Position numbers and translations under genes: made by a program
In this document: piece after piece, positions 1 through 13,265 of the stretch
How the letters are laid out: every line of letters begins with the position of its first letter
Numbering within the stretch: the first letter of the stretch is position 1
Source: Cinclus cinclus
Lineage: Eukaryota > Chordata > Aves > Passeriformes > Cinclidae
Direction of reading: 5' to 3'
Assembly: GCF_963662255.1 (NCBI RefSeq)
Contig: NC_085047.1
Span: 53,566,006 to 53,630,005, forward strand
Length of the DNA stretch: 64,000 bases
The notes under the pieces: model-generated
Seen by the model: the letters and a program-made list of their open reading frames with translations, nothing else
What the model was told of the DNA's origin: nothing
The model's database searches: none

Positions 1-3000
1 GTAAACAAGTTAGGGCAACAGCAGACTAGGTGGGTAGGCGAGGGGAAGAGAGCGAAGTCAGCCCTCTGCCAGCTCTTGGCCTCTTGCCTGCTCTGCTTCT
101 TGCAGTGAGAGTAAGGTGAGTGCCATGCTGCATACCAAAGCATGACCTGGGATCTGAAAGCATGAAATATGGTACTGGAACAAGGTTGTTTGCTTAGTGG
201 CCAGGGGAGAAAACTGAAGTATAGACTAATGAAGAGTAGCTTGGGGATTATGGCTAGCTCATAATAAACTTAGTGGTGATAACTAAAGGCAACAGAAATG
301 GGCTCAATATGAAGAGAAAGGAAGTCCATTTAAAAGGAAAGAAAGCCCTTAGGGCTATAATTAACAAGCAAGAGCATAGGCCTGCTGTATTCAAACCAAA
401 ATTAGAGGTTTCACCAGGAAGAACTGGTTCAGGTTTAAAGCTTTGAAAGAGTCTTTTTGGCAGCATCAATTGTCTACAGCTGTATGGCCATAGAGGGCTA
501 CTTAAAAGGGCATTTTTCGTAAGAGTAATTAACAAGTAAAATAAATGGAACACAATTCGCCTGTTTATCAACACTAATGTTTTTTTAAAGGTAGTAGGTG
601 TTTTTATGCTTCCTATATAGGGATTTAGCCTCAAGGTGATCTGCTATAAAGTGGGTGAACCCATGCATTTCTGTTGTACTTAGAATAAGATGCCTGTAGT
701 CTGTCAGGTGCTGCTGAGTTAGCTGTGTGACCCTTTGAAAGAGACAACTGTGTTTCATATTAAGAATTTAATGTTTTGAATTCTAATCTTAAAATAATCA
801 TGTAGAGCACTTTTGATACCGAAAAAGTGTTACGAATTCATTTATGCAAAATCTTGAAGAAAGTGTGGAATTTTCTTTTTCACAAAGGTTGCAAAATAGT
901 CTCAGTTGAATCACATTCCTCAAGACTGGCCTCTACATTCCATTAAGAAGGTGGAGGAAAAGCTCTTCTTAGCAAGTGTAAGCATGTGACATTGGTGAAT
1001 CCTGATGTTTACATTATTAAATTCTTAATTCAATGATTAATAAATGAATGAATGCTACCAGAATACAGGGAAAACAGGATTTTTATTTCTCAAAGCAAAT
1101 AAAAGGAGGTAAAATGCAAATCTAGACTCCTGTTTGGAACTCCTGTCTGTTGAATTCCTGCATGTGTTTATGGTACGTAAGTTTCAACACTATTGAAAGA
1201 CTCACTAGATTGAAAAAAAAATCCAGTTGAAAATGCTTAAGCCTTTTAATAAATGAAAAACACACTCATAGACTAATTTATATCTGATAATTTTAATGAG
1301 AAGCTGCAGTTTGTGCAGCAAGTTCATATTACTGGAAGCTTGAGAAAATTGTGTGATTGGCACTGCGTAGAGTTGGTGCTTCAGCTGTGCAAAATGGCAC
1401 TAATCTGTGAGGAATTAAAGTTGACACAGAAATTAGCTTCAATGTGTTGAGCTCTGGTGCCTGTTTCAGAAAACTGCACACTATAATTTTTGCTACATCC
1501 TTTGAGTTGTCTGAGGCATTTTTACTCCTTACACGAACTGATCATGAGAAATGCAGTTAAAGCTGAAGTCTGTTGTTTACCTTGTCTTTAATCTTTGCTT
1601 GTCTGACATTCATTACTGTCACTACAGTAAGTCATAATAACTGCCTAAGAATATGGATTTAATGCCCAGCTTTATATTGTGAGGAATATATTTTGTCATG
1701 AAAAGCACTGTTTCAAATAATCTGAAACTGGTTGAACTGGTTTAAGGCAATTTTTTACCAGATTCTGCTGATTGTGTAGTGTAAAACAAACATACCCCAA
1801 ACTGGCAGTAAACTCAAACTCCAGAACAATCTCCATGCCTCCTGAGGCAGTATCAAGGTGAAATGCATTCCCCTGCCCACCAGCGGGTGTCTGGGGTAGC
1901 AGTACTACTGTGGCAGCATGTGGACTGCCTGTTAAAGAGCAGCTATTGTGTTCTTTTTTGATTCACATAAGAAAAATTCTTTATTCTATTTAGGGCTTGT
2001 AGATAACTCTGAAATGTTCAAGATCAGGTCATGTGAAGTCAGTGGAGGAATGTTCATCTCTTTTAAATAGTGTTCTGCTCCCAGATATTTTTAAAAGAGG
2101 ACCTTGTTCTTGGCCTGCCTGTTGCTTGACTAGTGCTCTCATCACAGTAGTTTGCCAGCTTAGTGTTTGTTCTCCCTCCTCCCCTGTGTGTTGTCTGAAG
2201 CTTGGGAAACTGTCAACCAGGATTCCAGCACCCAGGGAAGAAATTTCTGTGTTGAGCCTTAGTATTTTTTGTTGCAAGAGGCTAGTGCCACACTAGTAGT
2301 ATTTTGCATTACATTCAGTTCTGTTACATTTTCCTGTTTTGAGCAACAAAATTAGATAACCTTGATGTGGGGCTTTTGGGTCTGGAGCATTCTGGAAAAA
2401 AAAAAATGGTGTGGGGGAAAACTCATTTCCCATTCATCTTTAATTTGAACCATAATCTGCCTATCCCTTACCTTACTTCATTCTCTGCTCAGAGCTTAAG
2501 CAGAGTTTCCCCCAAACTGCTTCTTTAGGACTTCTATATCTTGCAACACCTTGCCTCAAGGGTTGAATGGTTTCAAAGGGGAAGTAATGACAGATTCTTA
2601 TAGCTGGTTTAGGAATGTGAGGATCACTAGGGAAACAAGAATTGTTTTATTTCAGGCTCTTTGGGCAGCTTTTCTGACTTAAAGCCAAAGCATCGCAAAG
2701 CCAAGGCTCACTAAAACCGGTGATTTACATCATTAGCTAAATCTTTCTTAAACTTTTTTTTACAGATCCCTAAATGCCTTAACACAGCACTGCATTTTGC
2801 TGTACTGACACTTGGCTAAATCCCCACTGAAGCAAGAATCTTTCAAAAACAATTCCCTGAAGTTAGCCTATAAGCCACATTTATGGGAAAATTCCATAGA
2901 CTTTTCTCAAATATGTTTATGCAAGAAATTCTGCTAAAGAATCATGTTCCAAGAAAACTCTCCATTAAGTTTGTGGAACACAATTATTTAATCTGTCATC

Positions 3001-5859
3001 CTTTGTTTTGCTAAACTAATAATATTTTGTTTTAGGAAATTCACCATTCTGGTATGATTTATTAATTTGTGAGGGAATCATATTTCACTCTTGTCTTTGA
3101 TTATTAAACTAGAACAGTTGTCAGTGCTGTTTTTCAAAGCCAAAATGCCGATGTGTTTTCCTGGGTGAGCTATAATAATAATGTTGTATCAGACCTTTAG
3201 GACTGAATATCTGATAGCTCTTAAAGTAGCAAACTGGTAAAATATGATTGGCGATTATTTGCAGCATCCTTGCTTGACCTCACTTATGGCATTTGGGCAC
3301 ATCAGTCTTGGCAAGACACATCAACTACATTTGTCTTTGGCTTGAAAATGAGGGCATCACATGTTGGTGGTTTGTTTGCCATCATTTGCCAAGTACTGTA
3401 TTGGATTCTGGTCCATTGCCAGGTTTGTTGCTATTTTAATATACTCTAGGATGGTGCCCAAGCAATTTTCCTTGTCACACTTCTTACTGTAAGTATTATA
3501 AGAGGATTTAAATAGTTACTTTGACACTACAGTTTATATATATATATATAAAATAAAAATAAACTTCACTGTAAATAAAATATGAGTTCATGGGGACGTT
3601 GTGAATGTGGCTGCAAGGTCTCAGCAAAATTAAGTATCTGTGAAAATACATAGGAGTAAGAAGTGCTTATATGGGATGTATAGAAAGTCTGGTACAAGCC
3701 TTACTAATCTCAGTGGAAAGATTTTAATTGTTTTCTGTACTAGTTATTATATTGGTCTCCTTGTCCTGACATTTTAAACTGAATCATGAATTTTCCATTT
3801 CTAACTTGAATATCACCTTATCTTCCAAATATGAACATAGAAAAGGTCTGCTTTGTCTAGTTGAAACAAGATTTTTTTTTATTTTTTTTTTTGAGAGGAA
3901 CTAAGGTAGCTGTATGATTTGGCAAGAGAATTTTTGCTTAGTTTTGAATATTTGAGTTCAAATGGTGCTTTTATCCAAAAACAAGTCTTTCCCTCTGTTC
4001 CCCATCCTGGAATTTTAAAAAGTTTTCTTAAAAGAGCAAAGCAGTGTAATTGAAGGGGTGGGTTTAGATATTGTCTTGGATTAGTAAAGGAGAGTCAGTT
4101 GTGGTTTTAATTGCCTTTTGTGCAGAATTTAGGGCTTTTAGGGCACCATGTCCAAACATGAAAGTCTTGGATGCAATTCCTTCCTTCAAGTGGTGTTTTT
4201 ATCCATACTTCCATTAATGTGCCTTCTCTTACGTTCTGGCCTGTTTTGTATTGATTTTATGTTTGCTGCCCAAGTATATGGGTTCTTAATTGCTCTTTGG
4301 AATATAGCCTGCACTTGGATGTTCCACTTTCAACTGAATATTGTAACTATGGGGCCAACAAATTCTGTATTCTTTTTTCTTTTTTCTTTTTCTTTTTTCT
4401 TTTGGTGTTCATTCCTATTCTCCTTTCCCCCCTAGATTTCTCCTTTGCTGGTGATACCTGCTATGTTCCACAGAATAAAATGGCTTAAGCAGGCTGGTTA
4501 GGATCAGTGCTTTCCAGAATAACCCTTAGGCTGGTGGTTTAGAGCAGGCAGATACTGATTCCATTCCAGTTCTCCTTGAGTCAGGGCCTATGGTCTTTTC
4601 TTCCATATGGAATGAGCACCTGAACTGTTGGGCTGGTTGAATAGAAAATAAATGCCTCAAACACCAGTACCTGTTGATAGTATTTTTCTAGTTTCCAACT
4701 GCGATCACTTGCTGAGTAATGACACTTTCAAAGAACAGATACAGTTGCAACAAAGCTCAACCACATTTGTTTTTCTGAGCTGAATAGTGCCTTTGATATC
4801 ATTTGACCTGATCAGATGAGAGACAACAAAGGTATAAGGTAGCCCTCTAAGTGCTTAGTGGGCTCTTTACTTAAAAATAATCCACAATTTAGCTTTTATA
4901 TTCTTGTGATATAGAATAAGGCCCGGATAGCAGCAAAAGAAGCATGACAATGAGCAGTAAAATTAGGTCAAAATGCAAGAATTAAAGGGATTAAGGAGAC
5001 ACACTAGGCTTAAGTAGAAGAATTGAGGACTCTCAGCAGTAACACTGATTGCCAGTGACATGAGAACCTGCAGAAAGACACTAATTCCTAAAGTGAACTA
5101 TAATAAGCTTGTGAAATTATCTTGGTAGGTTGGAACTATTTTTGATTTGGATGTTCTGAAGAGCTCTAGACAAGACACACTGGCTGCTGACAAGAAATCC
5201 TGCTTACAGCTTGTTTAATTTCCCAACTTGTTTTAAAGAAGGGATTCTAAATAGCCCTCAGGATAAGTTTAGTTATCATTTCACTGGCCAACTGTGTAGA
5301 GAGTCTTCTCTACACAGTTCTCAAACTCACCCATACAGGTTCATTTGAGCAGTAAAAAAACATGTATGCAGGAAGTTTTTGGATTTTTTAAAAAATTAGG
5401 TTGATGTTTATACAAAGAGTGATAAGCATCTCTGAAAAAAAACCCAAGAGATACGTGAAAAACAGTGTTCCAGAAAGAAAGTTATGGAAAGATGCTAAGA
5501 ATCAAGTTAAATTAAAAATTGAGAAAATATAATGATGACATATATTGTCATCAAAGTTTTGCAATTTGTGCATCTTAATTTACAACATTCTCACTGGTAC
5601 AAGTTTCTGTTTGCCTTGCTAGATACCATAAGGGCAATTCTTGCATTGTCAACCTCTGTGTTTTTTTCTGGGAAAATGAAGACAATTATTTTTGTATCAT
5701 AAGCCCAAATTTTGCTTGGATACTGTTCAAATTTTCCCTGAAATTATATTACCAGTTCTTTATAATTGTCATTAAAGTATGCTGGGGAGTGTTTTGGGTG
5801 ACTAGAGCTTATGGATGGTGGCAGTGAGGCAGAGTGTTTAGGGGTAGGAATCAAGGAAA
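1..5859 (+). other. FREM2: Intronic sequence, no gene recognised
   Basis: AT-rich intron with no exon, RNA gene or intact transposon that I can recognise. Simple sequence includes (TA)n at 3535-3551, an interrupted T tract around 3870-3895, and a T/C-rich tract around 4370-4430. A perfect hairpin lies at 5290-5319. Assignment to FREM2 is inferred from the downstream exons. Confidence 0.6.
5290..5319. repeat. Perfect 13-bp inverted repeat with 4-nt loop
   Basis: AACTGTGTAGAGA at 5290-5302 and its exact reverse complement at 5307-5319 flank the loop GTCT. No coding sequence or terminator context is present. It may be a chance or template-switch hairpin. Confidence 0.9.
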
Positions 5860-7513
5860 GGCCAGCAAGGTAGATATCCTGGTTATGGAACACCCAACCA
5901 GGATGAAAAAGGCACATGAAATATTCTATAAGCAGCTGTGAGAAGTCTCACATTCACTAGCTCTTGTTCTCCAGGGAGACTTCAGCTTGCAGCATGTTTG
6001 CCGTAGGTCCAGTACAGCAAGGAGAAGGCAGTCTGAGGAGGTTCCTGGAGTGCATGGAAGACAACCTCCTGACACAGCTGGTCAATGAGTCAACCAGGGG
6101 AGGTGCTCAGCTGGACCTGCTGTTTGTGAGCAAGGAGGAACTGGTGGGAGGTGTGGTGGTTGGAGGCTGTTTTGGGCACAGCTATCACAAAATTAGTGAG
6201 TTTAAAGAAACAGGATCAGCAGAACTACCATCTTGGACTTCTAAAGGGTAGACCTTGGCCTGTTTAGGGAGCCTGGTTGACAGAGTGTCTTGGGAGACAG
6301 TCCAGAAAGGCAGAGGGGGCCAGGAAAGTCACACATTTTTCAAGAAGGAAATATTAAGAATGCAGAATTAGGATCTCCCCATGTGTCAGAAGTAGGGAAG
6401 AAGTCCAGCTTGCCTGAACAGAGAGCTTTTGCTGCAACTTGGGGAAGAAAAGTGCTTATCACCTTTGGAAGAAGGGGCAGGCAACTCAGGAGGAGTAGAA
6501 GAATGACATGAAGTTATGCAGGGAGAAAATCAGAAGAGCCAAATCCCAAGGAGAGCTTAATCTAGCTACTGCCATGAAAAACAAAAAAAAGTTTCTATTA
6601 ATACATTAGTGAGATAAAAAGAACTAAGAAAAATCTCTGTGTCCTGCACTGGATGTGGGGAGAAAAATATCACAAAGGTTGAGGGACCAAGTTCACTCTC
6701 AGTAAGTTTTCTGATGACACCAGTGATGACACTGATCTTCTTGGGTAGGGGATCTGACAGGCTGGATTGACAGGACAAGGCCAACTGGGTAAAGTTCAAC
6801 AAAGCAAAGTTCTGGCTTAATTCTTGTGTCAAAACAATCCCATGCAGTACTATAGGCTGGGGGAAGAGGGCCTGGGGGTATTGGTTGACAGTAGCTGGAC
6901 ATGAGGTAGAGTGTGCCGAGGTGGCCGAGAAGGCCCGTGGCACCCTGGCCTGTATCAGCAATAGTGTGGCCAGTAGGACCAGGACAGGAATTGTTCCTTG
7001 TACTCAGCATTGGTGAGGCTGCACCTCAAATCCTGTGCTCGGTTCCGGGCCCTCACTACAGGAAGGACATTGAGGTGCTGGAATACCCCCAGAAGGACAA
7101 TGGAGCTGGTGAAGTCTGGAGCACAAGTCCTGTGAGGAGCATCTGAGGGAGCTGGGGGTTTTTACCCTGGAGAAAAGGAGGGTCAGGGGAGACCCCACTG
7201 CAGCCTGAAAGGAGGGTGTAGTGACGTGGGGGTCAGCCTCTTCTCCCAGGTGACAAATGACAGGACGAGGGGAAATGGACTCCAGTGGCACTAGGGAAGG
7301 TTTAGATCAGATATTCAAAAAACTTTTCATGGACAGTCTCATCAGGCATTGGAACAGGCTGCCTAGGAAAGTGGTTGAATCCCTATCCCTGGAGGTATTT
7401 AAAAGACACATGGATGTCATGATTTAGTGGTGGACTTGGCAGTGCTGGGTTTGTGGTTGGGCTTAATGATCTTAAAGGTATTTTCCAACCTAGATGTTTA
7501 TATGATTCTGTGA
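5860..7513 (+). mobile_element. CR1 LINE copy, sense strand, internally deleted and decayed
   Basis: Degenerate non-LTR retrotransposon. Its left part (about 5860-6250) encodes remnants of the CR1 endonuclease, for example a GDF-like motif followed by RRFLECMEDNLLTQLV, then GGAQLDLLFVSKEELVG and GGCFGHS. From about 6430 another frame shows the linker region, with YHLWKKGQATQEE, a stop codon, and CREKIRRAKS. The central reverse transcriptase is missing. From about 6700 the sequence resembles the 3' end of CR1 ORF2 and its 3' UTR (GCACCTCAAATCCTGTGCTC; a purine-rich GGAGAAAAGGAGGGTCAGGG segment) and ends in a TATGATTCTGTGA-type tail at 7501-7513. Stops and frameshifts make it non-functional. 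The left edge is approximate. It is the only CR1 piece in the intron in the gene's own orientation. Confidence 0.88.
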
Positions 7514-8495
7514 AATTAAAACCCAGGAATGATACAAACACAAGGAAAATCCTATTAGAGCAAATTAATTAATTTGACATGTGTTGATTATTGTTTGGAT
7601 TTGGTCTAAATGAGAATATCTTAGACTGGTATAGTGTGGCTTGTTTTCTTTAGGGTTTCCTTCAGTTAATTTTTCTTAAAAAGATTTAACTAATTAGTTT
7701 TTGGTTTTATTGCTAGAAAGGATTTCATTTAGCAGTAGGCCCTTAGGAAGCTCTTTGAAAAGACAAAAAAACCCCAAACTTTTCTCCTTCCTGAAGAAGG
7801 ATTTTAACTTGTTTAAGTTCAAGTCATTAGTAAAACATTAATTCAGTCAGCTTGATACACCATTGCCCTGAATGTTTGCCAGGATTCCAATCTCAGTAAC
7901 TCTTAACATAAGTACCAGCATAGCACTTCTGTCACTGCTGTATAATGCACATTTTCTTCAAGACTGTAGGAATGCTGTTACCACACACTTTGCTGCCTGT
8001 CTAAAGCTTTGTTGTTAGGGAATAACATAATAATTAGAGAGTGAATTGTAAAGATACCTTTAAAGGAACATTTGAAACCTAATTCAAAGCCCAGTGCCTC
8101 CAATAAGGCTCTTTGTGCCTCAAGGTTTTTGGTTTGATCCTCCATTACTGAAATCTGTGAGAATTTTCTTTTTCACTCACTACTGTGGTGTTCAAGACAT
8201 ACTTTTGCAAATGGAGATGGAACCTGATTTGACCATGCATGGCTTTGCTTGATTAGCCCTTCATCAACAGGCAGTGTATTATTTAGGTAAAAACAAAACA
8301 AAACTTCTATACTTTTTTCCCCCGCACTCCTTCAATTTTATGCTTTGCATGGAATAGACGGACATTAGACCAAAAGTATGTTGTAAAACATCCATATATA
8401 GTTTTTGTTTAAATCTTGTAGTTTTCATACCTTTTGAATACTTTTGAAACATAATTTTAGTGTAGGTTTTTTCTTTCAGATACTAATTTTAACTT

Positions 8496-8634
8496 GTGGG
8501 GGGGTTGTTTGGTTTTGGGTGGGTTTTTTTTTTTGTTTTTGTTCTTTTTTGGGGCATGGGTTTTGTTTGTTTTGTTTTTCTTTTCTTTTGTGTTTGTGGG
8601 TTTTTTTTTTTCCTTTTGGGAGTTTTTTCATCTT
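8496..8634 (+). repeat. T/G-rich low-complexity tract
   Basis: About 140 bp composed almost only of T and G, with a 7-G run at 8498-8504 and several long T runs. Long open frames through it on both strands are compositional artefacts of Phe/Gly-rich or Lys-rich simple sequence. Confidence 0.9.
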
Positions 8635-11316
8635 GTTTGGTGACTCCAGAAAGATTGAGTGGTACAACTGAGTATTGGGTATGCAGATAGCTATAAAGAG
8701 TTAACATTGGCATTTTTTTCCTACAGCATTTGACATAGCAATGCATTACAAAATTACCTTAAACATTTAACAAACGCTGCATTTCATTAAGTTGACAGTT
8801 TGGACAGTTTATAATGTTTTGTTTGAAGGATTGTGGAACTTGTCAAGTTTCACAAAAACTGGGAAGTGTAATTTCCTGAGAAGACTTTTTTCATGAAACT
8901 TAACAGTAATGGTGATTTTGCTAAATGAACAGTATAAACTGCTTCTGGTCTGCTGGCAATTTTTTGAATGCTTGATTTTTGTTTCACCCATGTTAGGAAG
9001 TGGCATCACAAGGATCAGTGGTTGGAATTTGAATGCAGAGCAATTCAGCTTAGAGATGGGAACATAGTTTTTAAGTGTGAGTGGTCTTAACTGGTAACAG
9101 ATTCTCAAGGCAAGTGGTGAGATGTCTTCAAGAACAGGTATCTTACAAAAAAAACTTCACCTGTGAAACTGCATCCAACACAAAATTACTGAATGGACTC
9201 CTATATTCTCTCAATACAGAAGATCAAGCTAAATCATTACAAATGCCTCTTTTGGCCTTGAAGTCAAAAGAGCGTGAATTTGTAGAAACTTTAAACTATT
9301 ACTGATTTTGCCTGCATCTAGAGACAGCAGCAAATATCTCCTGGAAACTTAGTGAGAAAAAACTGGAAAGAGAATATAGCATTTGCAGAAAAGTCTTATC
9401 AGTTCTGTTCTTCCAAACTGTATATTTAAGAAACAATCCTTACTACTCCCTGACCCTCCTCCAGGATCCTTAAGGAAATTAAGAAGTGCTATTGTGAAAG
9501 TCATAGAAGTACCTTTAAATCACATAGCTGGGAAGCCAAGAGTTCAAAGAAGATAAAATGAAACCTGAATGGTGCAGAACTCAAAACCTGTGGATTATTA
9601 TAGCTTTTCATATAGTCAGTAGTTATTATTTGTTTAATATTTCAGCGTATGTTCATATCCCTCTCCCACCTACACACATTCTTGTAAAGTATGTCTTTCT
9701 GATCTTAATGTTATCTTAACATTTTTCACCTCAGGGAAGATTTTACAAAGAATTCTATAAGTAAGCTGCAGTTGGAAAAAAAACAACCAAAAAGAACATG
9801 GAATCCTAACAAATTTGAAACCAAACTGATTTTTAAACCCTTTTGTCTTTAAAAGTTTAAAAACCCTTAAATTTGCCAAATTTGATTTATTTTTTTGAAG
9901 TTCAAAACCCCATAATGTGCCAGATACTCTTAAAATAATATTTTGTATAAATGTAGGTGACAATATTTTTTATAGCATTCCACTGTTTATCCTGTTTTTA
10001 TTAGGTAGATCAGGGTTATTCTTACATAATCAATTGAAAAAACTCCATCCTTATGTAAATGAAAGTAGAACCAGACTAGCCAGATTTCTACCCCCTTCTC
10101 AACAAAACTATTCCCACAGAGGTTATCCAACATGTGTCCTGCCTGATTAGTGTCTTGCTTGGAGAAGTTCAGCAGATCAGAGAGAGATGTCATGTTCATC
10201 ACACTGCTGGCTTCTCTGTGGATGTGCTGTCACGTGATACCAGTTGTGGGGATATGGATGATTTTCTGCTCTGATTATGGGATGTCTGCCTTTTCTGCTT
10301 CACTTCTGTTTATTTTTTCCCCCATATAACGCTGAGGTTGCTTTGATGAGTAGCATGGCTCACAGTTAAGTCTTGACTTCTGGATTCTTGACATGCCTGA
10401 ACTGGCTTTCCACCTGAAGAAAAGCAGGTATTCCTCCTTCAGTGCTTAGCTTTGCATAAATAGTTCCTTACCCTGACCAGTGCCTATAGACACTCTCATC
10501 CAGTCAGCTGCACTGAGGGGAGACTGAGAGCCTACTGTTTCAAGCAGCAGTCAGTTTTAAAATATATTAAAATGACACATTTCTTCTGTATCAGAAAGAC
10601 TACAATTTTTGATGAAAAATAATTGTGTAGAGGGGAAAGATGGTCAAGAGATATTTTCACACTCCTACAGAAAGCTTTTTAAGTCAACTTTTAGTTCTCA
10701 CTGATCAGAGTATCTGAAACTACAGCTTTCAGGCACAACCCACCTTTCCAGTGTGGAACTGATAAGAGATTGTCAAGAAGCTGATAAACACAAGCTTAAG
10801 GATTAAGGGTAAAATAAAGTATATGGGGTGAGCCTTCAGTGCAAAGTGCTGTCCATGAGTAAATGCAGATTTTCTTCCTTTTTAAATTTTTTTTAACCTC
10901 TCTTCCTCTGGGCTTCTTTTAAAAACCTTCTCTTACTTACACTGTTTAGTAGTCCTTGCCTTATTTCTTGCTAAGATTAAAAAAAAAAAATAATTTCTTT
11001 CCCCTCTACAAACACATTACCTCTGAGAATTTCCCTTTGGGCAGTGTTGTTCATCTTCATTCCAAAATACAGGGTCGTGTGCTAAATGATATAGAATAGG
11101 AACACAGGAGTAACAAAAGCATGATTAATTGCCTGTGCTAGCATATTTGTTTTTACTTCAAGCTAGCTGCATATATTAGAGTAGCAGATTCTATGGCACA
11201 AATTCTAACATATATTCGTCTAGGCACAAACCTTCTGTGCATTGTGGTCATACATGCTAAATTAATAACAATCATTGCTAAAATCCACATTAAATCCCTT
11301 AATTGCTAATGTTTGG

Positions 11317-11340
11317 GTGCTAGCTAGATCCAGCTAGCAC
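11317..11340. repeat. Perfect 9-bp inverted repeat
   Basis: GTGCTAGCT at 11317-11325 and AGCTAGCAC at 11332-11340 flank a 6-nt spacer. Each arm contains the palindrome AGCT or GCTAGC. No functional context is visible. Confidence 0.85.
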
Positions 11341-12667
11341 AGGTATACTGTCCTGTACTCTTACTACTTTCTTAATTTTTCTCAAGATTTAACCAAGTTT
11401 GGAGGGAGCTTGTAGCATACTTCCCTGGGCACTATTAGTTTTTCAGTTTTTAAATGCAAGATCTGAAAAGTCGTATTTTTTGTAGTCTGCTCATTTATTA
11501 CATTTTAACAAAAAATATTCTCAGTGTACAGACAGATGTTTGTCTTTCAAATTCAGAAGGAAAATAAAAAAGATGGGAGTCATATGGTTTAACAAGGTGT
11601 CCAAATGCAAGGATGCAAATCTAATGGTAATTTTGGGATCCCTTTAGAGTAAGTGGAGTTGGTAAAATAGGGGTTTTTCATCCCAGTCTAAGAAACAAGC
11701 TAACAGTTTAGTCGAATCTCTCTCCTGAGGTGCTCATTTCTCCATTTGTCATGGTACATCTTGGCTATTAGTGGAAACTAGAAAAAAATTTTTGCATCTA
11801 CGTACATAGTTCTGTAACTCCCAATGATTTTATTTGCTGAAATTAATGTTGTGGGAATATGTATCTATGAATCATATTTAAAAATGCTTATGCACTAAAT
11901 TCAGTGAATTTGTTTAATGTTTACTTATGTATTGCTCAGAAAACCTAAATTCAGGTTCTGTATTTTGCCTTTCCTGGAGCTTGGAGATGGTTCATAGTTT
12001 TACTTGATTTCTTTATAAACTTAATTACTGCAAAATATGCAGTAGATACTGGGAACAGTTTTAATGAGTTAGGAAAATTAATAAAAGTAAGATTGTGTTA
12101 TCTTTTTCTTCACTGTAAATTTGGCAAGCCCCTTTCATTTGCAGTGACCATTCCTTTTATCTAAATACTTAGTAAAGAATACAGAGATAATTTTTGATGA
12201 AATTAAATGCCAAGAAGTTGTAATTCAGATAAAAAAATGCTTAGAAGTGCAAGGAAATTTTTTTATCTTATGTATATAATCCTTTAATACATTAAATGAT
12301 TAAAGCAAATAGGGAGTTGAACACTGGACTACAAAATTGAAAGCAAAATACTGCAAATACTTCTTTATGAACCGTTATCTACATTTTTCTAAATACTTAT
12401 GTGAGTATAGAATGTCCTGATCATGTATGTTTATATGCATGTGGATACAAAAATGCATAAAATATTAGCTGTGAAGTTAAAGAAAGATATATTGAATATT
12501 CTGAATATTCTCAGCTTTTAGTATCATAATAAATAACATAAATAGAAAATAATCTGTTTCTTTCCAGTTCTGTTTGTGTCTCTAAGTGGAGAAAGGATGG
12601 CTTTGAAATTATGTTTCTAAAATAGATTTTATTCCTAATTTTTCACACTTGCTATGTGCCTTCATGC

Positions 12668-13265
12668 AAGCCACAGACTCAGAGAATAACCAAGCGCTGG
12701 GTCCATCTCTGGATACTGTTTAGTCTGATACCCCCTGTGCAGAGCAGTATCAATTAGAGCAGATTGTCCAGGAATGTGTCCAGTCAGGTTGGAAGTATCT
12801 CCAGGACTGGAGACTTCTACACCCTCTCTAAACAATCTGACAAAAAGCTTGGACACCCTTACAGTAAAGAAGTGTTTTCATGTTTGAATGCATTTTGTAA
12901 TTCACTTTGTCCCCAGTGTTTATTGTCCTGTCTCTGGGCACCTCTGAGGAGAGCCTGACTCTCTCTCTCATTACACCTGCCCATCAGGTACTCATAAGCA
13001 CTGTTAAGTTTCCTACCTGAGCTTTCTCTTCCCCAGGCTGAGCAATAACAACTCTCTCAATCTCTCCTCAAAATTAGGTGCTCCTTAATCAGTGGCAATT
13101 CTTGCTCCAGTATGTCCATGCCCCTTGTGTGTTGGTCTCAGTGCTGGGCCCAACACTCCATGTGTGTCTCTTCATGAGCAGAAAGGAAGGATCACATCCT
13201 TCAACTTGCTGCCAAGTCACCCTAATGCAGGCCAGAATGCTGGTTATGTTCATACTACCGTTAAT
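12668..13265 (-). mobile_element. CR1 LINE 3' fragment, antisense
   Basis: Read on the minus strand, this corresponds to the 3' end of CR1 ORF2 and its 3' UTR. On the plus strand the familiar antisense landmarks appear in order: a GAGCAGATTGTCCAGGAATG segment, TATCTCCAGGACTGGAGACT, CCCTTACAGTAAAGAAGTG, GTCCTGTCTCTGGGCACC, then antisense coding sequence around 13035-13265. The copy is strongly diverged with small indels. Both ends are approximate. Confidence 0.85.

Larger units (their letters stand above)
7514..12667 (+). other. FREM2: Intronic sequence, no gene recognised
   Basis: AT-rich intron. It contains a long T/G low-complexity tract at 8496-8634 with runs of 7 G and up to 13 T, and a perfect 9-bp inverted repeat at 11317-11340. 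No exon, RNA gene or transposon is supported. Confidence 0.6.

Noticed and set aside
5964..6251. Open frame resembling an endonuclease/reverse transcriptase protein as a host gene
   Set aside because: It is the decayed endonuclease region of a CR1 LINE, continuous with CR1 linker and 3' UTR sequence downstream, so it was annotated as a mobile element.
8444..8746. Overlapping open frames rich in Phe/Gly (+) and Lys/Gln (-)
   Set aside because: They translate a T/G low-complexity tract and are compositional artefacts.
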